DNA of 5,170 nt from Deltaproteobacteria bacterium (GTDB taxonomy: Bacteria > Desulfobacterota > DSM-4660 > Desulfatiglandales > Desulfatiglandaceae), in assembly GCA_019307645.1 (NCBI GenBank), contig JAFDJF010000240.1, forward strand, positions 1-5,170, given 5' to 3'. Shown piece after piece: positions 1-5,083 of this stretch. The notes under the pieces were generated by a model, which was given only the letters and a program-made list of their open reading frames with translations, was not told the origin of the DNA and did not search any database. A program made the translations under genes and the position numbers. Every line of letters begins with the position of its first letter. Positions within the stretch are counted from its first letter, which is position 1.

Positions 1-18
1 CAAATTAGTTGGAGAAAA

Positions 19-207
19 GGATTCGAGGGGTCAAGGGTCCAAGTGCTTTCTAACAGCGGGACGCGCCTGCTATACATGCCATTGCCATTGCTGTTTTATT
101 TATTCCAATACAATGACCTTGGCCAAAACATCTCATTTCTGGATGGGTACTAACTGTTATTAAGGGTTATTTCACTCGAACCCTTGAATCCTTGCCCCCT
201 TGGATCC
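19..207. repeat. Imperfect inverted repeat, arms 19-45 and 181-207
   Basis: The right arm, read on the minus strand, matches the left arm at about 21 of 27 positions without gaps. About 135 bp of unique, gene-free DNA lies between the arms. Each arm also has a 16-bp internal period: CCTTGAATCC (182-191) recurs as CCTTGGATCC (198-207), and the left arm repeats GGATTCGAG (19-27) as GGGTCCAAG (35-43). This internal repetition points to a dispersed non-coding repeat or a small non-autonomous element rather than a terminator. No transposase or clear target-site duplication is visible. No gene is supported anywhere in 1-253. Confidence 0.5.
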
Positions 208-253
208 TCTATCAATCGACCAACTCTTTGGAAGAAGATCCTCATTTATTAAC

Positions 254-282
254 TTGACATTTTTTAGTCAAGCGACTATATT
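254..282 (+). promoter_or_regulatory. Sigma70-type promoter of the desulforedoxin genes
   Basis: A perfect -35 box TTGACA (254-259) is separated by exactly 17 bp from a -10 box TATATT (277-282) that differs from TATAAT at one base. Transcription would start near 289-290, giving a leader of about 43 nt before the ATG at 333. This is the best promoter in the window. It lies directly upstream of the two desulforedoxin genes, which have no other obvious promoter. Confidence 0.8.
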
Positions 283-290
283 TATAAGTC
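265..290. promoter_or_regulatory. Candidate operator half-sites over the -10 region
   Basis: TAGTC (265-269) and GACTA (274-278) form an inverted repeat with a 4-bp spacer between the -35 and -10 boxes. A third AGTC (287-290) faces the GACT across the -10 box, at the expected start site. A bound protein here would block RNA polymerase, as expected for repression. No regulator gene is in the window and the motif matches no named box that I can identify. Confidence 0.35.
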
Positions 291-332
291 GGTTGGCTAT
301 TTTTTGGTAGGAAAAAGGAGGTTTCAATTAAC

Positions 333-455
333 ATGGCGAACGAAATTGGAAAACGATACATTTGCGAAAAATGCGGCGTTGAGTGCGTCGTAACCCGCGC
401 CGGGAAAGGGAAACTCACCTGCTGCGGAGAGCCAATGAAAATAAAAGGGAAATAG
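333..455 (+). CDS. Desulforedoxin (first of tandem pair)
   Basis: This 40-residue protein is predicted to be a cytoplasmic one-iron redox protein. Desulforedoxins are homodimers that bind Fe with four cysteines per subunit and are found mainly in sulfate reducers and other anaerobes. The ligand pattern is C11-x2-C14, fifteen residues, then adjacent C30-C31. The adjacent CC pair separates desulforedoxin from rubredoxin, which has two CPxCG-type knuckles. The N-terminus MANE and the CCGE turn match Desulfovibrio gigas desulforedoxin as I remember it. There is no neelaredoxin domain after it, so it is not desulfoferrodoxin. C18 is an additional cysteine outside the ligand set. The start is fixed by AGGAGG at 316-321, 11 nt upstream. 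It is probably co-transcribed with the second copy 41 bp downstream. Its partner enzyme is unknown. Confidence 0.87.
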   Translation: MANEIGKRYICEKCGVECVVTRAGKGKLTCCGEPMKIKGK

Positions 456-496
456 GTAACGACCCAGGCAAGCTATTGACAAGGAGGTGAATTTTT

Positions 497-634
497 ATGC
501 AATTAGGAAAAAGGCATTTTTGCGAGGAATGCGGGAGTGAGATCCTTGTTACGAAAGCTTCTGAAAGCGCTGTCGAGTGCTGCGGAAAAGAAATGCAACT
601 GAGGGAACCCAAGCCTCTCCCCTCGTCCGATTAG
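497..634 (+). CDS. Desulforedoxin-like protein (second of tandem pair)
   Basis: This 45-residue protein is a predicted one-iron redox protein with ligands C9-x2-C12 and C28-C29, the same spacing as in the upstream copy. The two align without gaps at 15 identities over 38 positions, including GKR, CE-CG, VT and CCG. They therefore look like an old, diverged duplication. It differs in three ways: it lacks the extra cysteine, the loop before CC is acidic and serine-rich (ASESAVE) instead of lysine/glycine-rich (AGKGKLT), and it has a proline-rich tail (REPKPLPSSD) beyond the desulforedoxin fold. A very strong ribosome binding site, AGGAGGTGA at 482-490, sits 6 nt before the ATG. No promoter is visible in the 41-bp gap, so it is probably translated from the same mRNA. 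The different loop charge may mean a different partner or a heterodimer, which is inference. Confidence 0.83.
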   Translation: MQLGKRHFCEECGSEILVTKASESAVECCGKEMQLREPKPLPSSD

Positions 635-669
635 TACCGGGCAGTAGGACGAAAGGTGTTAACCCTAAC

Positions 670-684
670 GTCAATGTCATTGAC
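670..684. promoter_or_regulatory. 15-bp perfect palindrome, candidate operator
   Basis: GTCAATG (670-676) and CATTGAC (678-684) are perfect inverted 7-mers around a single T. A one-base centre cannot form an RNA hairpin loop, so a dimeric DNA-binding protein is the more natural reader. It lies 36 bp after the second desulforedoxin gene and 386 bp before the DUF362 gene, so its target is unclear. Confidence 0.3.
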
Positions 685-737
685 TTATGAACGCCCAATG
701 AGTTTCATCGGATATTAATTTTTCAAGCCAGGTTAAA

Positions 738-871
738 ACCGAATAACGAATATCGATTATATGAATTCCGAATGACGAAGGAAGGACTTTTTGCCAATTA
801 TATAACATAAATAGAGCGAAGCGATTCCTTACTTCGACATTCTACATTCGTTACTCGATATTCTGCGGTTC
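738..871. repeat. Imperfect inverted repeat, arms about 738-784 and 827-871
   Basis: The left arm contains GAATATCGA, then GAAT, GAATG, CGAAG and AAGG in order. The right arm, read on the minus strand, has the same words in the same order with small spacing changes. The 23 bp nearest the centre agree at 18 positions. The AT-rich loop is about 42 bp. Each arm is itself built of GAAT-type words. It resembles a dispersed intergenic repeat more than a terminator, since no T-tract follows either arm. Confidence 0.5.
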
Positions 872-890
872 AAAATATCCCCCGCATGGT

Positions 891-909
891 AGCAAACCCG
901 GGTATTGCT
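891..909. promoter_or_regulatory. Near-palindrome centred on CCCGGG
   Basis: Arms AGCAA (891-895) and TTGCT (905-909) flank the self-complementary core ACCCGGGT (896-903), with one unpaired base. There is no loop, so a protein site is more likely than an RNA hairpin. It lies about 160 bp before the DUF362 start. The function is unknown. Confidence 0.2.
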
Positions 910-981
910 GCTCATTGAAAATCGTTAAGTTAACCCTAAGGGCTCGCACAAAAATAACTTCACATTTTGGCATCTCATCTT

Positions 982-1006
982 CAGGTCATTCTAGTCGGAA
1001 TACCTG
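982..1006 (+). promoter_or_regulatory. Leader stem-loop upstream of the DUF362-AOR operon
   Basis: The 5' arm CAGGT-ATTC (982-986 and 988-991, with C987 bulged) pairs over nine base pairs with GAATACCTG (998-1006) around the loop TAGTCG. It ends 63 nt before the ATG at 1070 and no T-tract follows, so it is not a simple terminator. If it lies in the transcript it could affect mRNA stability or translation. As DNA it could be an operator. No known riboswitch class was recognised. Confidence 0.35.
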
Positions 1007-1056
1007 CCCGTTAAAGTTTCGTCATCCGGAACCGCCAAATATATGTCAATAAATTT

Positions 1057-1064
1057 AAGGAGAG
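1057..1064 (+). promoter_or_regulatory. Ribosome binding site that fixes the DUF362 start
   Basis: AAGGAGAG lies 5 nt before the ATG at 1070. An in-frame ATG at 1043 would place this sequence inside the coding region and has no comparable site upstream. The start at 1070 is therefore preferred. Confidence 0.8.
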
Positions 1065-1069
1065 CAACA

Positions 1070-2386
1070 ATGGCCAAAGTCTACTTCATGAATGACCGGG
1101 CGCAATCGACCCAGACGAGCCTGGTAGCCAAGATGCTGACACTGTTCGATGCCGCGGGCTTCGATAAAATGATCAAACGCGGAGATACCGTAGCCATCAA
1201 ACTCCACATGGGGGAATACAACAATACATCCTATTTGCGGCCGGTCTACGTCCGGGCGCTTGCGGATAAGGTCAAGAGCCTGGGCGGAGATCCCATGGTC
1301 GTGGACACCACCACCCTGACCTACCTCCCCTTTGCCTCACGCGCTTCAGCTACTGACTACCTGAAAACTGCTGCCCGAAACGGCTTCACCAGCGAGACTG
1401 TGGGCTGCCCCATCATCATTGCAGACGGCTATATCGGCACGGATGACATGAAAATCGACCTTCCCGAGGGTTTCATCCTCAAAGAGCAGTATGTGGCCAC
1501 CGGGATAGCGCTTGCGGATTCCATGATTGCACTGACCCACTTTAAAGGGCACCCCATGGGGACCTATGGCGGGGCTATTAAGAATATCGGTGTGGGGTGC
1601 GCCTCAAAGCGGGGCAAGTTGAATCTTCACATGGGTCAGCATCCAAAATATGGGCTAAATACCCGTTCCTTTGTCACGCAGCGCTGCATGGGAAAGGATT
1701 GTCCTGTGTATGAGGTGTGTAAAAATGTCTGCCCTGAAGGGGCCTTTCACCACACGGATACCACCATCGAATATTATCGAGAAAAGTGCACCGGATGCCT
1801 GGCCTGTTTGCCGCTCGTCAGTATGGCCTGTGGCGTAGGGGGTCTACCTGAAGCCTATTTTGATGTAACAGCCGCGGCCATTGCAGACTCGGCCCTTGCC
1901 GTTTCCAAGGCCCTTGGGCCTGAAAAGATCGCGTACATAAACATGGCCATTGATCTCTCGCCCGGGTGTGACTGCGTGAACTACAGCGATCGTGCCTTTG
2001 TGGGTGACATGGGCATTTTTGCATCCTGGGACCCGGTCGCCATAGATTCGGCCTGTATCCAGATGACAAAAGATTCTGCAGGCGTACCAAATTCCATCGC
2101 AATGGAGAAAGGTGTTGATGCCCCGGGCATGCCCAAACTCACATCGTGCGGGTCTGCCATGGGGGTTAGCGAGGAGATTCAACCCAACGTGGGCCAGAAA
2201 ATAGGCCTGGGAACCCGTGAGTACGAACTGGAGGAAGTTCCGGAGCAGGATGACCCCTCGCCCTTTGAATTTTCAGATATGCCTGTGGGTGCCAGATTTA
2301 AGAAGGCCTTTGCCAAAAAGGGAGATATCTATCCCCCCGGCGGGTTTAAATATGAAGACGAAGTGGACCTTGAGGATATGAGATAA
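1070..2386 (+). CDS. DUF362 domain protein with two-cluster ferredoxin insert
   Basis: This 438-residue protein is probably cytoplasmic, with no signal peptide or membrane segment. An N-terminal DUF362 half (about 1-200) includes VAIKLHMGE near 41-49 and HFKGHPMGTYGGAIKNIG near 157-174. A ferredoxin-like insert follows, with C206-x4-C211-x5-C217-x3-C221-P and C240-x2-C243-x2-C246-x7-C254. The second DUF362 half carries SPGCDC (297-302) and IFASWDPVAID (316-326). The tail, about 385-438, is acidic. The eight insert cysteines suffice for two iron-sulfur clusters, but their spacing is not classical and the second group lacks the usual CP ending. The DUF362 reaction is unknown to me. It lies 19 bp before AOR, so I infer electron transfer with AOR or help in its maturation. 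The ATG at 1043, nine codons upstream, is a weaker start. The family call is strong and the role is open. Confidence 0.85.
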   Translation: MAKVYFMNDRAQSTQTSLVAKMLTLFDAAGFDKMIKRGDTVAIKLHMGEYNNTSYLRPVYVRALADKVKSLGGDPMVVDTTTLTYLPFASRASATDYLKTAARNGFTSETVGCPIIIADGYIGTDDMKIDLPEGFILKEQYVATGIALADSMIALTHFKGHPMGTYGGAIKNIGVGCASKRGKLNLHMGQHPKYGLNTRSFVTQRCMGKDCPVYEVCKNVCPEGAFHHTDTTIEYYREKCTGCLACLPLVSMACGVGGLPEAYFDVTAAAIADSALAVSKALGPEKIAYINMAIDLSPGCDCVNYSDRAFVGDMGIFASWDPVAIDSACIQMTKDSAGVPNSIAMEKGVDAPGMPKLTSCGSAMGVSEEIQPNVGQKIGLGTREYELEEVPEQDDPSPFEFSDMPVGARFKKAFAKKGDIYPPGGFKYEDEVDLEDMR

Positions 2387-2405
2387 CCGATCAGGAGGAA
2401 AGCAA

Positions 2406-4262
2406 ATGTTTGGATATATGGGAAAAATTCTTCGCGTAAATCTCACTGACGGTACTATCACCACGGATGAGATCGACACCCAAATGGCCCAGGACTACAT
2501 CGGAGGGGCCGGATTTATTACCAAAATTATTTATGATGAGGTGCCTGCAAAGGCAGATCCCCTGGGTCCGGACAACCGGCTGGTTTTTATGACCGGCCCG
2601 GTCACAGGAACCCGCTATCCCACTTCAGGTCGCTATATCGTGGGAAGCAAATCTCCGTTAACAGGTATTATGACCACCTCCACTTCATCAGGATTCTTTG
2701 GAAATGAGCTCAAACGCACAGGCCATGATGGAATCGTCATTGAAGGCAGGTCTGAAAAGCCCGTATACCTGGAAATCATTGATGACAAAGTAGCGTTGAA
2801 GGATGCGTCGGACCTGTGGGGAAAGGACTCCTATGAAACCCAGGAGATTCTCAAGGACAAAATCCACAAACGGGCCCGGATCGCCTGTATTGGTCAGGCA
2901 GGTGAAAATCTTGCCCCCATCGCCTGCGTGATGAATTGCGATGGCCGGGCCGCAGGGCGCGGGGGTACCGGCGCCGTGATGGGGTCAAAGAATCTCAAGG
3001 CCATTGCGGCCCGGGGGACCCAAAAGGTGGAAGTGGCGGCTGCTGAGTTCCTGAACCTGATGGCCAGTGAGGTTGTCAAAGGGATCGAGACCGTGATGCA
3101 CGGTCAGTTTGCCAAATGGGGAACAGCCGGGAATCTGGATTCCATGGCTGATTCTGGGGATATCCCGGTGAAGAACTGGCAGAAGGGGGAATGGAAAGAA
3201 GGGTGCCGGAACCTGGGAGGTCAACGGATGAGAGATACCATCATCCAGCACCATCCGGCTGCCTGCTTCAACTGCCCCATCCGCTGCGCGCGCTGGGTAA
3301 AAATTGAGGAAGGCCGCTTTAAATACGAAGGCGCCGGTCCGGAATATGAAACCCTTGCGGCCTTTGGCACAATGCTCCTTATCGATGACCTGGAGGCCGT
3401 TGCCTGGATCGGAGAGGAGTGCAACAAGTACGGGGTGGACACCATATCAGCCGGCGCCACCATGGCCTGGGCCATTGAGGCATTTGAGAAAGGGGCACTG
3501 ACAACGGAGGACACCGACGGGATAGAACTCGCATGGGGCGATGTGGATGCGGTGGTGGAAGTGGTTAAAAAGCTTGGCCGCAATGAGGGGATTGGAAAAC
3601 TGATTGCCATGGGCAGCAGAAAGGCCTCCCGAACCATAGGAAAAGGTTCTGAAGAATATGCCATTGAAGTCAAAGGCATGGAGGTGCCCATGCACGATCC
3701 CAGGGCCTTTTTCAGTATGGCGGTCAACTATGCCACGGGACCCCGTGGGGCCTGTCACCTTCAGGGGCTGCCTTATCTGAATGAGTTGGCCCTGATAGTC
3801 CCGGAAGCCGGACTGCATTATAAACAGGGGCGCTGGGACAAGAAAGGAAAAGGTCTGTCCACCATGGTCTACCAGGATTTGAGTGCGGTGATCAACTGCC
3901 TGGGCGTGTGCATGTTCTCTGCATTGGGTCTTGCGCCATCTCAGATCGGTATTCTTTTGGGGCTGACCTCCGGACTAGGCTACGACTCCAATGCCATTCA
4001 ACAGGCCGGATCACGCATCGTAAATCTGCAAAGGGCTTTTGCCTGCCGCGAGGGCATAACAAGAAAGGATGATACACTTCCGAAACGGCTTCTAACACCT
4101 GTTGCTGAGGGTGGATCAGCGGGAAAGGCGCCTGATCTGGAATTTCAACTGAATGAGTACTATCAAATAAGAGAATGGGATGAAAACGGTATCCCTACCC
4201 CGGAGAAGCTCAGGAGTCTGGGCCTGGAGTCTGCTGCAAATGACTTGAGTGCAATGGCATAG
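2406..4262 (+). CDS. aor: Aldehyde ferredoxin oxidoreductase, tungsten type
   Basis: This 618-residue protein matches the full length of the AOR family, which reversibly oxidises aldehydes to carboxylic acids with ferredoxin as electron carrier. It is a cytoplasmic enzyme with tungsten held by two pterins and one [4Fe-4S] cluster. The N-terminal pterin-binding domain (about 1-205) starts GYMGKILRVNLTDG and has YIGGAGF (31-37), GFFGNELKRTGHDGIVIEG (96-114) and GRAAGRGGTGAVMGSKNLKA (180-199). The C-terminal domain has cluster ligands C287-x2-C290-x3-C294, with a fourth likely at C502 in GVCMFS. GPEYETLAAFG (311-321) and MHDPRAF (429-435) are also family motifs. AGGAGG at 2393-2398 lies 7 nt before the ATG. 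It follows the DUF362 gene closely and ends at a terminator. The family also includes formaldehyde, glyceraldehyde-3-phosphate and BamB-type members, so the substrate is not certain, and no other Bam gene is present here. Confidence 0.92.
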   Translation: MFGYMGKILRVNLTDGTITTDEIDTQMAQDYIGGAGFITKIIYDEVPAKADPLGPDNRLVFMTGPVTGTRYPTSGRYIVGSKSPLTGIMTTSTSSGFFGNELKRTGHDGIVIEGRSEKPVYLEIIDDKVALKDASDLWGKDSYETQEILKDKIHKRARIACIGQAGENLAPIACVMNCDGRAAGRGGTGAVMGSKNLKAIAARGTQKVEVAAAEFLNLMASEVVKGIETVMHGQFAKWGTAGNLDSMADSGDIPVKNWQKGEWKEGCRNLGGQRMRDTIIQHHPAACFNCPIRCARWVKIEEGRFKYEGAGPEYETLAAFGTMLLIDDLEAVAWIGEECNKYGVDTISAGATMAWAIEAFEKGALTTEDTDGIELAWGDVDAVVEVVKKLGRNEGIGKLIAMGSRKASRTIGKGSEEYAIEVKGMEVPMHDPRAFFSMAVNYATGPRGACHLQGLPYLNELALIVPEAGLHYKQGRWDKKGKGLSTMVYQDLSAVINCLGVCMFSALGLAPSQIGILLGLTSGLGYDSNAIQQAGSRIVNLQRAFACREGITRKDDTLPKRLLTPVAEGGSAGKAPDLEFQLNEYYQIREWDENGIPTPEKLRSLGLESAANDLSAMA

Positions 4263-4265
4263 TAA

Positions 4266-4298
4266 AAAGCCTGGCCCTGAGGGCCCGGCTTTGATTTC
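4266..4298 (+). terminator. Rho-independent terminator of the DUF362-AOR operon
   Basis: It begins 4 bp after the AOR stop codon. GCCTGGCCC (4269-4277) pairs with GGGCCCGGC (4281-4289) around a TGA loop, with eight pairs and one T/C mismatch. AAA before and TTT after extend the stem to 4266-4292, and a T-rich tail (TTTGATTT) follows. The flanking A and T runs mean it could also stop transcription coming from the other side. Confidence 0.8.
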
Positions 4299-4334
4299 AC
4301 CCCAGAGGGGTATATAAAGACTTGGGCGGCAAAA

Positions 4335-4538
4335 GTGAGCTAAAGTGCCTAAAGTGAACTAAAGTGAGCTAAAGTTGTGGTGCGCTTCGCGGTCAATTTC
4401 AAAATGTCACAACACGTTACAATCCACGGCGTATTCTTTGCTGACGATTTCTTATTCTTAATTACATACAATGACTGCGCTTTCAGCGCACTCCATAACT
4501 TTAGATCACTTTAGGCACTTTAGTTCACTTTAGATCAC
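4335..4538. repeat. Paired antiparallel arrays of 9-10 bp units forming a long inverted repeat
   Basis: The left arm has four units, GTGAGCTAAA (4335-4344), GTGCCTAAA (4345-4353), GTGAACTAAA (4354-4363) and GTGAGCTAAA (4364-4373). The right arm has their complements, TTTAGATCAC (4500-4509), TTTAGGCAC (4510-4518), TTTAGTTCAC (4519-4528) and TTTAGATCAC (4529-4538). Complementarity continues inward through GTTGTGG and CCATAAC, GTGCGCT (4380-4386) and AGCGCAC (4485-4491), and GTCA (4392-4395) and TGAC (4472-4475). A loop of about 76 bp contains no gene. The whole could extrude as a cruciform or fold as a long RNA hairpin. A small hairpin TGCGC-TTTCA-GCGCA (4476-4490) sits at the inner edge. No transposase is present. 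Confidence 0.8.
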
Positions 4539-4578
4539 TAATCGGCCCCTTCACCCACGGCAGAGCCATCTGTCTCTG

Positions 4579-4602
4579 ACCTGGCCCTGAGGACCGGGTT
4601 TT
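4579..4602 (+). terminator. Second terminator-like hairpin, near copy of the first
   Basis: ACCTGGCCC (4579-4587) pairs with GGACCGGGT (4591-4599) around a TGA loop, with one T-G wobble and one C/A mismatch, followed by TTTT (4599-4602). It shares CCTGGCCCTGAGG exactly with the terminator after AOR. It ends only 29 bp before the start of the next gene, so it would hinder read-through from upstream. Confidence 0.6.
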
Positions 4603-4631
4603 AAAAGCCGAATAAATATGGAGACAATATC

Positions 4632-4973
4632 ATGACTGGAAAAGACTACATCATAGAAGCCATAGGCATCGCGGAAAAAGTATCATCGGAATGTGAAGCC
4701 TCCGGCAAGCTGGAAGGAAATGCCCTGCTGGAGAAGATGGCAGGGGCCTGCAAAGATCTGGGACAGATTAAAAACAAGCCCTCCCTTCGAACCCGGGACG
4801 GCGCCGACAGGGCCTACCCGGTTCTGGAGATGGCTCAGAAACTGGAAGAGGACTGGGAAGACGCCATGGACGGAGATGACCTGGGAGAGGCCGATGAGAG
4901 CATGGAAGCATTTGCGGGCGCCGTGGAAGCCCTGATCAATGCCCTGAAAAGCAAGACCGTTGTTATGACGTAA
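4632..4973 (+). CDS. Small acidic helical protein, unknown function
   Basis: I do not recognise a family for this 113-residue protein. It is rich in alanine, leucine, glutamate and aspartate and looks almost entirely alpha-helical. It has 24 acidic against 13 basic residues, so it is strongly acidic. There is no signal peptide or membrane segment. Two cysteines (C21, C40) are too few for a classical iron-sulfur site. A likely helix at 5-45 is followed by a basic linker (KNKPSLRTRDGADR, 47-60). A second helical part at 61-107 holds a very acidic stretch, LEEDWEDAMDGDDLGEADES (71-90). A GGAG site at 4620-4623 lies 8 nt before the ATG, and codon usage resembles the upstream genes. It is separated from AOR by 369 bp and two hairpins, so it is probably not in that operon. 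The opposing-charge segments suggest a protein-binding role, which is speculation. Confidence 0.7.
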   Translation: MTGKDYIIEAIGIAEKVSSECEASGKLEGNALLEKMAGACKDLGQIKNKPSLRTRDGADRAYPVLEMAQKLEEDWEDAMDGDDLGEADESMEAFAGAVEALINALKSKTVVMT

Positions 4974-4993
4974 TGGGATCGCAACTTCTCAAT

Positions 4994-5083
4994 AAATCCG
5001 GGTCGAGTCGGGCTGTGGGGGTCTCTTTTTAGAAGCCTGCATCACAAATGACGGCGGCGATTATGCCCGCCAAGCCCGGATTT
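4994..5083. repeat. Inverted repeat downstream of the acidic protein gene
   Basis: AAATCCGGG (4994-5002) and CCCGGATTT (5075-5083) are perfect inverted 9-mers 72 bp apart. Inside lies a second small stem, GGCGG (5053-5057) with CCGCC (5067-5071). A T-run (5026-5030) sits in the loop rather than after a stem, so this is not a standard terminator. No gene is supported between 4974 and the window end. Confidence 0.4.

Larger units (their letters stand above)
635..1042. other. Non-coding spacer rich in repeats and palindromes
   Basis: No coding sequence is supported on either strand in this 408-bp stretch. It is AT-rich and holds a 15-bp palindrome (670-684), an imperfect inverted repeat (738-871), an 11-bp direct repeat (658-668 and 929-939), a CCCGGG-centred palindrome (891-909) and a leader hairpin (982-1006). 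No convincing sigma70 promoter for the downstream operon was found. No T-tract terminator follows the second desulforedoxin gene. Confidence 0.6.

Noticed and set aside
415..612. Minus-strand open frame of 65 codons across the desulforedoxin genes
   Set aside because: It overlaps two well-supported genes on the opposite strand and has no motif of its own.
623..652. TCGTCC and GGACGA inverted repeat as a terminator for the desulforedoxin genes
   Set aside because: The stem is only 6 bp with an 18-nt loop, overlaps the stop codon and has no T-tract.
968..983. Possible sigma54 promoter TGGCAT-N5-CTTCA before the DUF362 gene
   Set aside because: The -24 part is good but the essential GC of the -12 element is TC, so the match is not sufficient.
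1043..1069. Upstream in-frame ATG adding nine residues (MSINLRRAT) to the DUF362 protein
   Set aside because: The AAGGAGAG ribosome binding site lies inside this extension and fits the ATG at 1070, while no site precedes 1043.
1346..3818. Open frames on the minus strand and alternate + frames overlapping the DUF362 and AOR genes
   Set aside because: They are shadows of two genes with clear family motifs and show no recognisable domain or ribosome binding site.
2406..4262. BamB subunit of class II benzoyl-CoA reductase instead of AOR
   Set aside because: BamB belongs to the same family, but no BamC-I genes or other aromatic pathway genes are here and the neighbour is a DUF362 protein. It cannot be fully excluded without a phylogeny.
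4467..4472. TACAAT as a -10 box for the acidic protein gene
   Set aside because: No -35 box is found at proper spacing, and the terminator-like hairpin lies between it and the gene.
4335..4538. CRISPR array
   Set aside because: The units are 9-10 bp and directly abutting, without spacers, and the two arrays are in opposite orientation. No cas gene is present.
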